This document shows, one piece after another, positions 1 through 12,254 of a stretch of DNA of 64,000 nucleotides. Under the pieces are notes generated by a model. The model made no database searches. It had not been told where the DNA came from and saw nothing but the letters and a program-made list of their open reading frames with translations. The position numbers were made by a program, and so were the translations under genes. The stretch is from NCBI GenBank assembly GCA_025766275.1, contig JAFKAC010000014.1:992001-1056000 (forward strand). Direction: 5' to 3'. Position 1 is the first letter of the stretch, and each line of letters starts with the position of its first letter. Source of the DNA: Lactarius indigo. Lineage: Eukaryota > Basidiomycota > Agaricomycetes > Russulales > Russulaceae.

Positions 1-442
1 CGAGTCCAATACAGGGGTCGTGCTTCTCTAGTAATGTAGATAAAACTCTGGGGCTTCCGTGAAGAGTGCAAGCCACAGCCATGGCTTGGCGGGTAAAACT
101 CGTAGTCCGAAATGAGACCCCCATCGAATTAGATGGCAGGCGGTGCGCGATGCGTATTTATGTCCCAAACAAAACGGTTCCCCGAGAAAGATGCGAAAGG
201 ATTACTATGAGGTTCCGTGTCATCTGTCTACATTAGCTGCCAGTGATTACTTGAGGTCTGCGATCCTGTTCCGCCTCCGTCAACGTCGAATGGGATTTGA
301 ATAAATATATTTCGGGTTCATTTCTTTTTTAACAATTTTTATAGACGGCGACCAGACAAACTTTTTTTAAGGAAAGTGGAGGGGTGTAAGGAGTCAAGAA
401 ACGAACACCAGAAAGCGAGAGGCGTAGTACGAGAGGAATGAA

Positions 443-475
443 GGGGGGGGGGGGGGGGGGGGGGGTGGGGTGGGG
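443..475 (+). repeat. poly-G tract
   Basis: An uninterrupted run of 23 G is followed by two further runs of four G separated by single T. The run could form a G-quadruplex. It lies in the 3' flank of the first zinc-finger gene and has no equivalent in copy B. Length in the assembly may be unreliable. Confidence 0.85.
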
Positions 476-573
476 CAAGATACGATTCCTTCGGTAAATT
501 GGATGGTAACTCAGCACAAGGAAAGGTGCTATCCGATATAACGCGTAGAGAACGAAGCGGGAGGACGACCTAC

Positions 574-622
574 ATCGTTGCTACTTCTCCTGGTCGAAAA
601 GACCAGGAGTAGCAACAACGAT
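574..622. repeat. imperfect inverted repeat (hairpin)
   Basis: GTTGCTACT...CCTGGTC (577-595) pairs with GACCAGGAGTAGCAAC (601-616) over 16 bp, with a 3-nt bulge in the left arm and a 5-nt loop. It lies about 275 bp beyond the stop codon of the zinc-finger gene. The duplicated copy near 3286-3325 keeps only part of the pairing. Confidence 0.6.
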
Positions 623-896
623 CCTAAGGCGGCAGAGCGGGATGTGTCATATGAACCGTCATGGGGCTGCTAATTATAGCGAGCCAGCAATGTCAGGAGA
701 TGCGTCGAGAAGAGAATCCGCTGGCGACATACCTCCGACATTTCCTCGGAAAGCTTGACCTTCACTTAGACATCATTGCAGCCACAGTCACGGTTCATAT
801 CGCGCCAAGTGTGGTTCCTTTCCACACTTGGCGCACCGGCAAACAACAGCACACGCGAAAAAAGAGGTTGTGAAAATGGGGGGGAGGGGGGAGTCG

Positions 897-1716
897 TCAC
901 TTTGCCCGGCCTCCGTGCATGGACTCCAGATGACGTTTAAGGTCGTGCTTGCGGGTGAAAGGTTGCCTGCAGTCACTTATAGGGCACACAAATGGCCTAT
1001 CCCTGTTCGGGTTGTGGGTTTCCATGTGTGTCTTCAGGTTGTGCCTCCGCGCCGACCCTAGAAAGAAACGTTGAGCGTCTAAGAAACAAAGAATAAAAGC
1101 TCTACTTACGGTGGCCGCAGTGAGGGCACACGTATTTCTCCCTGACAGGACCCGCGCCGCTTTGGGTGGCTGGTCCGGCGCAGACGGGGGGGTCCACTGA
1201 GTATGGCGGGGGAGGGCCTTGAAAGGCGCCGGAGAGAATGTGGGGAGATATGCCAGCGGGTGGTCGATAGGGCCCATCGTCGGACTGATTGACCACGTAG
1301 ACGTCTGTGAAAAAGGCCGGGGAAAGCTGGTGTCCGAAAGAGTCGAGGTCGAGTAACGCGGACAGATCGGAGAACATGCCGTGCTTGGGATCAACAGCAT
1401 TGAACTGAGAGACGAAGTTGTCAAAGGGCAGCGCCGGATAGCTGGGAGTCGAATTGGTCATGAAAGAGCACTCCGATATGGCGGGGCCGTCGCTGGACTG
1501 CGTCGTGAGTGTAGACTCCGACGGCGAGGCGGGGCCAGGGGGCGGAGTGAAACCACGAAAATTGTGGAAAGGATCATCGGGCGATGTCAGAGATTGGACA
1601 TCCACATCGATGTTGTTGTCAAGTTCTTCGAGGAATTCCTCGAACGATTCGGGCGATGGCGCGAAGCAATGCTGGTCTGCCTCACCACTTTCCGGAGACA
1701 ACCAGAGATCAGACAT
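897..1716 (-). CDS. C2H2 zinc-finger protein, copy A
   Basis: Probable DNA-binding transcription factor of 255 residues. Exons are 1716-1110 and 1057-897; the intron begins GTAAGT and ends CTAG, and the joined frame is a multiple of three. The N-terminal 195 residues are acidic and rich in Ser, Pro and Thr, as in activation domains. Two fingers end the protein: C197-x2-C200-x12-H213-x3-H217 and C227-x4-C232-x12-H245-x4-H250. The intron splits the first finger just after CPHCGH. The target and the pathway cannot be read from the sequence. The start was chosen because the frame opens there with MSDLW, matching MSDDF at the start of the paralogue at 3571-4518. Family assignment is firm; function is inferred. 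Confidence 0.85.
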
Positions 1717-3570
1717 GGTAAGGGTTATTGAGTGCGGGAGATAAGGAGTAGGTGGTAAATGGGATGAGGTGGGGGAGATGAGAGGAGAAGACGCGGTGGC
1801 GGGAAGGATTAAATCAGGTATGAGGCAGCTGCGGAGCCATCTCCTAAGGCCGACACAACAGCTAATTCAGATTACATCATAATAGGATCGCATGCGATGC
1901 GAAGAACATCACGGAATCCCATCGATGACAGTCGTGTACATCGCTACAGAGTATCGACGGCGGCGTGTCGTAAAACGGCCCCTCCTGCCCGATTAGTGGC
2001 TGCTGCGCAGAAAGGGGGGGTGAGACCTACTTTGGTCTCGTGGTCAATCTGGCTTTCTCCCGGGCCTGCGGCACCACGATATCACTATTTCCTGTCTTCC
2101 TGACGAATCTTCATCGCAAAATTCTGACCAACGCGTATTCCCGCATTGGTTGAACTCCGGACTTCGTCGTCTTGTGCCTTTTCGATGTTGCCGGTTTTCC
2201 GAAGCCGAACCTCTGATCCCTACCCAGCGCCCCCCAATTTTTGTCCAGGAGTATTCTGGGGAAGTGTCGTGCCAGTCGGGGACTAAGTCGGGGTTAGGCA
2301 TTCGCCAAGTCGGATCGGTCAAGTCTGCGACCGAACACGACCAAAGGGCGACTGCGTCCATAAGGCTGTCTATATATGGTACTATTTTCTCGCGACATCC
2401 AAATTCGGCGTTACAGTATCATCGTACACGTGACATTACTTCAGTCGAGTAAAGAGTCTAATAAAGACGCGACCCGGCTATCGAATAACCATCGTCAATT
2501 GGCAACACTTTTATAAGGCGAGTGGAATAAAGACACACAAGGGTGCATCGTTCCGATACCTGTCGGGTGCCAAGTGTATCTGATAGGGCTACGATGCTCG
2601 TGTGCCCGAGAGCTGAAGCTAGGCGTAGGAGCAGCACAGAGGCGCGACCGTGACAGATTTGAAAGTTCAAACATTCAACTTGATATCCACGACTCTTTTC
2701 CGCTTTGTCAAGCCGACCGGGACTCGAATAGGTTTGTTTTGGACTCATGCTATACAAGTTTTATAGAAGACGGCGATCCGAGAAACTTTTCATAGGAGAG
2801 AAGTGTGGGGGAACATAGAGCCAAGACGCAAACAAGAGAAATTAAAGCAGTACGAAGAGATCTATATAAGCGCCAAGTGGGGTGCAATTCTGTTTCGAGA
2901 GAATGCCGACAACAAGTGATGGATAGTGCACAAGGCGAGCGGGGAAAAGCGAGGTTGTTCGTAATCGGTGTTCGTGAAGCCAAAAAGATGTTTATACGAG
3001 AAAGCTATTGCGGTTGAGCACAGCAGGCCGAGCTTAGAGCTCTAGTGGTTACATGAGGGTCCTTTAGGTACTACAGGCGTCGAGACATACGAAGCTACGT
3101 CATACGTTTCCGAGTCATACAGAATGTCGAATCAACATGTTGGGAGAACGTACAGAAAAATCGAGAAAGAGACAGAAAAAGAAATGAGTCGGTAGTGTAA
3201 CAATCCACACATCGAATGGTAACATAGCACAGGGGAAGGTGCTATATGATATTACTTGGGGAACGAGACGAAAGGACGACCTACACTGAGTCACTTCTCC
3301 CGGTTGATAAGACCAGTGCGGGACACGTCATATATCAGGGCTGCTGAGATTATAGTGGCATCGCAATGTCAGGAGGTGCCTTGAGCAGAGAAACCATCGG
3401 GACGTACATCAAACGTTTTCCCAGACGCTTAACCTTCACTAGAAAGATATCACCGCGGTCATAGTCACGGCCCATCTTGCGCCAAACGCGGCTCCATTTC
3501 CACATTTGTCGCACAACACCAAACAATAGCGGCACGGCGAATAAGAGGCTGTGAAACTGGAAAGATTGGT
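1717..3570. other. spacer between the two zinc-finger genes
   Basis: It holds the upstream region of copy A (to about 1925), about 830 bp of unshared sequence, and from about 2758 the 3' flank of copy B. Only short open frames without recognisable features occur. I see no RNA gene. Confidence 0.5.
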
Positions 3571-4675
3571 TCACTTTGCCCGATCTCCGTGCTGGGACAG
3601 CATATGACGTTTGAGGTCGTTACTGCGGGTGAAAAAAGGATGCTCGCAGTCAATTTCGCGACAGACGAACGGCCTTTCCCTGTTCGGGTCGTGCGTCTTC
3701 ATGTGCGCCTTCATGTTGGACTTCCGCCCAGATGTTAGAACTTGAAAGAAACGCTAAGCGTCTAGAAACACAAAAGAACAAAAGACCTGCTTACCGCGAC
3801 CGCATTGAGAGCACACTTCATTCGTCCTGATGGGACCGGTGCGGCTTCCTTTGATTGACGCAGCGCGAACGGGAGAGTCCGTCGGATATGGCGGGGTAGG
3901 GCTCTTAAAAGTGGCGGAAAGAATCTGTGGAGATATGCCAATGGGTGGTGGATAGTGTACATCATCAGACTGCGCCTCGAACACGTAAACATCCGGGGAG
4001 GAGGGAGGAGGGGAGAGCTGGAGTCCGGAAGAGTCGAAGAAGGGGGACGGGTCAGAAAACATAGTGAGCTTGGGATCTACTGCATCGAGCTGAGAGACGA
4101 AGTCGTCGAGGGGCAGCGCCGGATAGCTGGAAGTAGAGTAGGTCATGGAAGAGTACTCCGAAGTGGCGGGGTCCTCGCTGGACTGCGTCGTGTATATGGA
4201 TTCGGTTGAAGAGGTGAGGCCCGGGGGAGGACCAAAGTCGAAAGGCGCCGAATAGTCGGAAGTAGAGCAAGTCATGGAAGAGTACTCGGATGTGGCGGGG
4301 TCCCTCCTGGACTGCATCGTGTACGTAAATTCGGATGGGGACGGAGGGAAAATATCATCTAGTGTCAGAAATTGGACATCCAGAGCGACGTTGTCCAAGT
4401 CTTTCTCGAATAGATCGGGAGCAGCTTGAGGGGGCGGTGTGAAGGAAGGTAGATCTGCGGCATCTGCCCCGAAACCCCCGGGCCCGGAGGGCAGAGACAA
4501 CAAGAAATCATCAGACATGGTATGTTGTTGAGCTAGGAGATAGGATGTAAAGGCGGTAGATGGAGAAGATAGCAGCGACGGGGAGGATTATATCAGGGTA
4601 TGAGGCAGCTCATTCAGATTATATAATAACTGGATCGCATCTATTCGAAGAACGTCACGGAATCCCATCGATGAT
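2758..4675. repeat. segmental duplication, copy B (zinc-finger gene unit)
   Basis: Second copy of the 336-1925 segment in the same orientation. It is longer mainly because the gene itself carries an internal duplication and because the 3' flank has diverged. Homology includes the region upstream of the start codon, so the promoter was duplicated too. Confidence 0.75.
3571..4518 (-). CDS. C2H2 zinc-finger protein, copy B
   Basis: Paralogue of the gene at 897-1716, 297 residues. Exons are 4518-3795 and 3740-3571, with a GTAAGC donor and CAAG acceptor at the same place in the first finger. The Ser/Pro/acidic N-terminus holds an internal tandem duplication: the block DPATSEYSSMT appears twice, about 45 residues apart, while copy A has one diverged counterpart. 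Both fingers depart from the canonical spacing: the first is C236-x2-C239-x14-H-x3-H, the second C-x4-C-x13-H-x4-H with an extra Phe. Copy A has x12 in both. The frame is open, so the gene is not obviously dead, but finger geometry suggests altered or lost DNA binding. Confidence 0.8.
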
Positions 4676-7125
4676 TCACGTACATCTCGCTTCCCACGTT
4701 CGAGGCCAGAACTCGTCGCAGCACATCACAAAAGTACAAACTCCAGGCGGAACCTCACAGGCCTTACACCTGTCGAACTCCATGACATCCACGTAAGCGG
4801 AAGGGCCGCGTGTAGGGCAAACAATAACTCAAACCAGTATGATGCTGGACTCTATCACTACCCTGACCCAATCTTGCTCGAAATGCAAATGATAGAATCG
4901 TTTCTAACACTGGGGCATCACCTTGACCACGACAGGAAAACGTTCCTCTTCACCATGGTATCATAGGATAGCCAATTCTATCTGTCTTCCCTCTGTTACC
5001 GTGGTTCGTTTCGTCTCGTAAGAGCCTCGTCTTACTTCGACCGGACAATATCACACCCCATGAGTACCCTACAACCAGGTACTCTCCATCGGACTCCCGC
5101 GGCGACCCAGCTCAAGTCTGCCGAGACCAGCTTCCGCACAATCTCCCTTCCCCCCCTAGACAGCGTGATCCTCCACCTTTGCACACCCGCACCACCATTC
5201 CCATCGAACTTCAATATTTTGGCCGGAATTCTGAGTGAACTTTTCGGTGAGGGGGTGAGTGAGAGCTGACTCAGAGATACCCTCGCCGCCAATACAGAGT
5301 TTACGTTTAGTTCAGGCACTGCATCGTAGTCTTCGATCCTCATTTCGCCCGGACTCCTGTCTCCTGCAGAACATTGCGCCGCCAGCGTTTCCGCGGATCA
5401 AGAAGGTGCTCTGAATTCGAGCAGGAGCATCACACATCTTTGCCCAAGGCGGTGTTAAGGCCCGGGCCCGAGGGACTGTTGTTGGCGTCACGAGGTTGAC
5501 CCCGCGAATTGGCTAACCGCATCCTGAGTACTGTACATATCAAGTTGCCAAGTTGCCAAGCTGGTGTGCCGAGCGTCGTATCTGCAATTGCCGCAGCAGT
5601 GTCACCGGTGTGGGACAATCTTGCAAGAGCGTGCCGGTGATTTGGGACCTTTTTGTCTTTTTTTGCTCGCGGTCTGCAGCACATATGTCTAACATCCATC
5701 GAACCGTTCATGATAGCGCAGCAGCTGTCAGTCAGTTCCCCACATCGGTGTGATCTGGGTGGTGGTGGTACGGTACAGTACAGTAAATTATAATTTAAGA
5801 AGTGGGGGGTTCTCTTCGATCAGCGCTCATCTATCAACGATTTCGTTATCTCGAATTCGCCGAACGGCAGCGCGATGAGTGTGTCTCTTACGACATTCCG
5901 AATCCCCACTGTGTGGGAAATGTCTCACCGGGCCCTGACTGCGGTCAGATCAGACGACAGCCTGAGACACGGCGGGAGAAGCAGCCCGAAGGGCACGCTC
6001 AGTACAGTACCCCAAACGCGTGTGCAATGGCATCTGGACACGTGTTGGTTGTTCAGGAGACGCACCTGCTTATTGCAGGTTATCGAATTATGTCCACGCA
6101 CTCGACACGCCTTTTGCTGCGCAAAACCTTATACCACGTGTTAACTCTGTGAGATGTTGCTTGGAGAAAGTTGCTACTCCTTACTCAAAGCGCAGTCGAC
6201 CCCTCATTTACGTACCATCTTCTGAGCTTCCTTCGACTCGAGTCACAATGTTATTGTGGTCATCGACCCATCAATCTTCCCCGCATCCCCCAAACGAGGG
6301 CGCCACTCCGGCACCGAATGCGTTAGGGATGCGTAACGTATACGGGGTACAAGCAAGCAACTCGGAAGCCGCAGTGGGAGAAAATGTGCGACTAATTATA
6401 TGGGATCCTGGCTAAGAAAGTAATGCGGCCATATGATTGTGAGCCTGACGAAAACGCTCGCGCGGGTCCGAAGAAACTGGGAGAAGAAGGTGAACCTGGG
6501 AATGCAGGAACGCGGCATTGCATGCTGATTCCGCCGTTACAGTAAACCGGACAGCGCGCGCCGACTCCCGGCCATGTGACTACCTCTGCTCTGACAGACA
6601 GCGCGTTAAGTTTATGTTTTCTCGTTTGCGGCGATTTTTGCCTTAGTCCCATTACATTGTTTTGTTGTCGTGTATTCCAGGTGAAAGCGCAGAGAGAACG
6701 CGGTGCCCAAGGAGTGCTGATTCCGCTTCACAGTGACTATGATAGCAAAATTCGTTCCCGTGAGCTCAATGTAGAGTACCAACGTCCTCGAGTGCCAGTG
6801 CTGCATCCGACTGCAGGCAAAGTTCTCCCCTCCTCGAGTATTTGTGCCATTGTGCTTGGCGGGCTTTCCAATATAGAATGAGTTACCCCTTCCCATTGTC
6901 AGTCGTTGCCCGTACATATCTCTCGATCAAAGACCAGAAACAAGTCGTTCTTTAATTCATACAAACGATCATTCGTATGCAGTATACACGTGGCTAGGGA
7001 AAATAAAAATAGCTTTTTTTCAACTGCTGCTGCGAGGTCGCATTTCAAGCGGCACTGATATCATATACACCGTCCTGACTAAAAATTTAGCAGAACTTTT
7101 CTCCTATCTCGCGGGGCTAGCAGCG
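4676..7125. other. no recognisable gene
   Basis: About 2.4 kb with only short, mutually overlapping open frames on both strands. None shows a recognisable domain, signal peptide or convincing splice structure. It could hold untranslated regions or decayed sequence. Confidence 0.5.
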
Positions 7126-8954
7126 TCATTCGGAGTGCTCATCTGAGCCCGGATAATCCTGGTCCTGGTCCGGGTCAGGATCCGGCAGGCTGAGGTTGAC
7201 GACCACAGCCCGACCCGCATTCTGGCGTACCGAAATGAACCGCTGGACCGATATCGACGGGTCTTCCAAGTAAAGCACGCGCAACGCCGGCAGGACTTGC
7301 GCCGCCATCTCCCCTTCTGACCCACTCGAGCGCACAAACGAGGTTCTCGGACAGCTCCCCACGAACGCGCATCGACTCCACGGCCACGAACGGGTCGGAG
7401 GAGCGCGTGCCAACTCGATGTGGTCTATGCTGTCCTGCCGACCCGGCGGCGGTCCGGGGAGCAGCAGTTCGCCATCGAACAGCGGCCCACCGGACGGACG
7501 GCAGCGAAATGGGCGGGAGATCTCCGAACATCGGCCCGCCGAAAAAACAGCCCGTTGGCGTACTTCGGGAACAGCGGCCCGTCGGCCGGCCCACAGATGG
7601 TGAGGTCGACGACGTTGGCAAGCGAGGAGGATAATTGGTGGAGGACCTGGATCGAGTGTAGCGCTTCCCGGGCCATCCCTTCGCTGATGAGTCGGATGTT
7701 GAGATGGGGAACCCCTGGAACCCCTGGGTCACACGGAACGCCGCGTTCCCCTCTCGCTTCGTCGTTGTCGCCAACATCGAGCTCGATACCCATCCACCTC
7801 TCGACAAATTCTATTTGCGCACGTGAAAGCCAGGGTGGTTTGAAATATTCTGTGCGGCCGAGGAACCGGGAAAATTGGGGAACTTGATACATAGGCTGAC
7901 TGAAGTACCATATGTTGCAGCAGGAGACTCGAGGAGCGTCGATTTGGGCCACGAGACCCTCCAAATAGTCGCAAAAGCCTCTGAACTTGAACGAGGAGAG
8001 AACGGGAAAACGGACAATCGGTATTGCGGGAGGCGAGAGTCTTCGTTCTGCGCGGGGGAGCGGATGTCGAAATTCAATGGCAAGGGTTTCGAGCCTCGTT
8101 AAGCTGGCCAGACCCGTCACCATCACATCCGGTGAGATGAAATTGGTGTGGGGTATTTCGAGAATTTGGAGATTGATAAGATTGCTGGCCGACAAAAGAT
8201 ACGTCGGTAAACTTGGAGCCGAAAAGGAAATGCCTCGCAAGTAGACCTCCTCTAAACGCGGGGTACTATCACCTAGGAATTTACGGGGAAGCGACACTAC
8301 TTGTTCTGGATCTCGGTCTTTCGTTTCAAGACAAAGATGTGTCAGAGATGGAAATGGCTTCCGCATTGACGTGCGTATCTTTTCCCATGACGATTTCTCT
8401 ACAAAAAGGCGGATACGGCGTACACGATCAGGGTGCCCGCCGAGAGCTGCAATGATATTATCTTCATCTTTTTGTGAAACGTTATCGTATTCGATGATGA
8501 TAGGAAAGGCTGGCCAGCAATCGAGAGCCTTCCTGACAGGCGTTCCGTGTTTGCAGAGCAGCTTCAGATCGAGGCGGGATGGTGACGCAAGTATGAGATA
8601 CCGCCATCTCCGGCAGACGCGCACAAGCTGCCATTCCAGGTTGGTGTGTTTGCGGAAAACGCCACCACCGCGTTCAGTTCTACAAAAATCAAATATATCC
8701 AGCAGGACACCGTCCGAAAGTACGTGGATTGACGTGTGGCTCTGGTCTCTGTGCCCCCCCGAGTTAGCAACCATCCCACGTCCCAGACGGGAACCTGAAC
8801 ACATACCTCTAGCCAATGAACGCTGCGGTCTCTTTTTAATCACTCTGTCCTTTGGACCATTGTGGGACTCACGTGCCGGTGTCGAAGTAGCGCCAGAAGC
8901 GGAACGGAGAGGAATGGCACCAGCCGACATGGAGAAGGAATGCTCTGAAGTCAA
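7126..8954 (-). pseudogene. F-box/LRR-type protein, C-terminus frame-broken
   Basis: The first frame (8954-7425) encodes a typical agaricomycete F-box protein. An F-box lies at about residues 75-125 (HVLSDGVLLDIFDFC, then WQLVRVCRRWRYLILASPSRL), followed by leucine-rich repeat-like segments. F-box proteins recruit substrates to SCF ubiquitin ligases. The expected C-terminus is present but spread over frames: GGPMFGDLPPIS in a second frame, GELLLPGPPPGRQ in the third, PFVAVESMRVRGELSEN in the second, and GEMAAQVLPALRVLYLED to a stop at 7126 in the third. No plausible introns explain the switches near 7545, 7480, 7390 and 7325. Either the last 130 residues have decayed or the assembly holds indels. 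If read literally, a 509-residue protein ends at 7425. Confidence 0.75.
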
Positions 8955-9087
8955 AGCGAATGGGATGGGCTAAGGCGGTTTGAGACTTTGACTTCTGCTT
9001 TGGAGGGGATTGAAGAAGAGAGCACGGAAGACGAGAACAGAACTGGATTTTATGCATGATTTATATACTGCCAAAAAAAATAGGGGC

Positions 9088-9295
9088 GTATTTCATTGCT
9101 TGCGAAATGGAACGGATGGCTCAGACATGCGAGATACAAAATGCGTTAGCTCACCCGAATATGGAATCAAATGCTCCAAAGTCTCCTGAGCGGCCGTGAG
9201 CGTATAGAGTCCAGGCTTCGGTCTACTCGCCAGGCAAGGATAATGGGCACACAGATTGCTCTCATTGGCACAAAGTCTCGTTGGCGTCATGATGA
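9088..9295. repeat. direct repeat bordering the array, left copy
   Basis: This stretch matches 26643-26790 in the same orientation: shared blocks include CTCAGACATGC, GCGTTAG, CGAATATGGAA and GTGAGCGTATAGAGTCCAGG. The two copies lie on either side of the four-unit array, and each has an F-box sequence beyond it. The left copy sits upstream of the F-box gene start. Confidence 0.65.
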
Positions 9296-9667
9296 GGATC
9301 TATGAGAGCTTATATCAGAGCTTATATAATATCTGTTCGTTTGTGGCGCAAGAGATCAACGTTTCTCCGGACAGGCTTCGCGTCCACTGCCGCGCATAAA
9401 CAAAAGAGTAACATGACCCTACGATAAGAACCAGCAGAAAACTGTAGGCTGTGAAGTTCTCCCACGCGCGGTGCGCTCCTGATGAACTTGAAACCAGCTG
9501 ATGGTCTCATTCTTATCTGGCTACGTAGCCGTCATCATCTTCCAATTCTTGTCCTAATTTGTCAAAACTCCATGGCTTGCTCCATGATAGAAGCCTTTAT
9601 CAACAGCGCTGCGAGTGGGTAGTCGATCGCTTCCATTGCCTTTCTTCCATCTACCGTAGTGCCAATC

Positions 9668-11549
9668 ATGCCCGCATCATTCCCTGTGGACGACTTTCAT
9701 GGAGCGTTGCTTATCGGCACGGTCCTCTCGTCTATGTACGTTTTACTGTCTCTATTATGCTATTGCAGGACTTCATCGAGCCCGATCGGTCATCTAGTCT
9801 CTATGGTGTTACCTGGTCGCAAGTCTATTCCTACTACAGCAGTCACTGCTCAAGGGATCGGTGGCCTCTGAAGTCCTTCGTGAGGGTCCCCATATGCGTA
9901 CCATGCTCAAGGTCTTAATGGACCCTCTGCAGGTCGCCTTTTTGATGTACGCATTTTCAAAGCTCCGTTATCGAATGCACGACGTCATCTTCGACTAGGC
10001 TCGTTGACTTCGCTAACCTAGTTTTCCTTATTTATGCGACTTATTATCTTATCATCACAAATTTCGGGGATTATGCATTCCCCAAATTCATGCCATGGTA
10101 TGCCACCCCAGAAGTACTACTGTTCTGGTTGAGGTTCTCATGGAGCTTCTAGGATACCAGCCGTGCGTCTGCCGTGCCACAGAACCCGTCCTGAGACTTA
10201 CAAAAGCAAATATATCTTCTAAAGGCGGTAGTTATATCTACAGGTGCGCTAGGCTGTTGTGACTTCTGTCCGCAATTCTTATGCACATGTAATCAGTTGT
10301 TCTTGAGGTTTCTGTTCAGAAGTACGTTTCAGTGGGGTGTTCGCGGGGAAAATTCCCATTAGTACTGAAAAGGGCGTAGCTTCTACGCATATAGGATCTA
10401 TTGTCGTGAGTTCACTGGCGTTTTTCATCTGTGTGAGACTTATTTTAGTCCAGTGAGCTGGCATTCTCCATACCTACCGGCAGCGATTGTGCGTATACAC
10501 AATTTGTCCGGAGCTGGCGCACTTACATGAGCAGTCCATCGTCTCACTGACAGAATTTGGTAAGTTCCTGTTCTTCTGCAGTAGCACGCCTCAAAAAAAT
10601 TTCACCTAATTCTCAACCCACTTTTGCGAGGTGTCGGGATCGGTGTGTTTCTCCCGACTTCTGTTGCTTTATTTGTGAGATGCTAAAACACTATCATCAT
10701 CGTTAGTTTACAGTACAAAAATGTCGGTCCATAGTTCCACATGTTATTTATCGTTTTTCTTTCTCACAGGTTTTGTATATAGCCTGAAACACACGGTTAA
10801 CTCGAAGCAGGGCGGCTTTCCGGTACATCTGTTCCTCATCTGATGATGTGGGCTGTAGTCTCTAATTTTCCGTTCATATCAGGGGATTTTCATCGCTACG
10901 TTGTCTTTCAAGGTCCTCTGCGACATCCTCATCACTGTTGGAATGGTTTATACCCTCTTGAGTAACCGTACTCGAGTCCGGAGGTACGTTCGCGCCAGGT
11001 CATTGCAAAGTATCTCACTCTGTTTACGCCTCTTTCGCTAGAACCAACAACGTGTTGAACATTCTCGCGATATATGCTATCAATTGCGGCATACTTCACT
11101 TGTGAGCCAATCCGCCGATTGGTGTCGACTTTCTGACAATTGTGCTGTCCTCCAGAGTATTTGCCATTTCCTGCGTCATTTTGGTACCGTTCACTTTTAC
11201 TCCCTGCCACTAGTCCAATATTGACTACTTGAACGAAGTTCACTCGGTTTCAATATACGCTCATATGCACGCCGACCCTCTTCATCATGGCTCGACTCTC
11301 TCTCTGCGCGTTCATGGCCATGTGCGACTTGTCATTCCTTTGCGACGTTCCTGACTCCTGACAATCTATCCCAGCCTCAACTCTCGAGACTACCTCCGCG
11401 AGACGCTTGACGGACCAGGAGGTGTTGTTTCCACGTTCACCAGCTCAAGGCACGCACGGGTACCAATCTCGTGGCCACGCAAGACGGAGGTGGGCCATAC
11501 GGCTGTCTCGAAGGGCTCTCCACCAGTTTCGGTTTCTTCCGATACATAG
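9668..11549 (+). CDS. DUF6534-type seven-helix membrane protein, unit 1
   Basis: Multi-exon gene of a fungal integral-membrane family of unknown function. N-terminal exons: from ATG 9668 (FHGALLIGTVLSS), a 62-bp intron ending CATCTAG, then LYGVTWSQVYSYY...RDRWPLKSF, a 54-bp intron, a 14-nt micro-exon (GTCGCCTTTTTGAT), a further intron ending GACTAG, then LVDFANLVFLIY...NFGD. Near the end come ITVGMVYTLLS..., VLNILAIYAINCGI and RLSLCAFMA|ILNSRDYLRETL, the last two joined by an intron ending TCCCAG, matching the family C-terminus. The central exons are unclear. Other units stop after PRKT; here a 5-bp deletion removes that stop and adds about 20 residues. It may be functional or decaying. Confidence 0.6.
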
Positions 11550-12254
11550 TTCTCGGATGGATAGTATAGAAAAAGGTACCCGGTACCTCCTGTAGCCGAG
11601 CTCGCAACCATATGAACAGGTATATATATCATGACCGTCGGGCTCCCAACGTAGATCTATTTCGTGCGTGCACACTACATGTTTCTGTTGCCCAATTGAA
11701 TTAGAATACTTCCAATGTTGGCAAAACTTCGCTTTTTTGACGACTATGCCGATGGCTTGGCGAAGAGAGGCATTCTTGCGCAGTTCAGTGTTCAGCTGGC
11801 AAACGAAATTTAACGCCCTCTCCTCCCCACCCTCCCTCGCCGAGCTCTCCACATCTGGTGCACAGGGCAGGACTCTCAATGACAATGTTCAAGGGACCAT
11901 GTATCATTAGTAACAGCGTGGGCGGGCATCGGATTGGGATCGGATTGACAATTGGCGTACGGTTGCATGTTGCAGTGCTTGCAAGGCGGTTGCGATGATT
12001 TACAGTAAGCATTCATACAGTACCCGGATTATTGTAGGCCTTGTATACGGCGCTTATTGTGCGCTAATCATATATCGGATCACCGTCGTTGTATGTCCCC
12101 CTCCTCTGAAAAAACCCCCGGATCTCAAGGATTTGCTCGGCATAGTGCTCGGCCTCTTGCATGTTGGAACGGCCGAGCGTCTGGAAATATAAACCCTACT
12201 AAACGGTGGGAGAAAACAAGTACGATGGGAGAGTTCAGATCAGCGCGCGGGAGC

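Larger units (their letters stand above)
336..1925. repeat. segmental duplication, copy A (zinc-finger gene unit)
   Basis: This segment, carrying the first zinc-finger gene, matches a second copy at about 2758-4675. Shared landmarks lie on both sides of the gene: a TATAGA-ACGGCGA block (about 338 and 2762), an ATGGTAAC-AGCACA block (about 504 and 3220), a GGACGACCTACA block (about 561 and 3273), and, upstream of the start codons, an ATTCAGATTA block followed by TCACGGAATCCCATCGATGA (about 1865-1925 and 4612-4673). The duplication therefore includes the promoter, the gene and its 3' flank. Confidence 0.75.
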
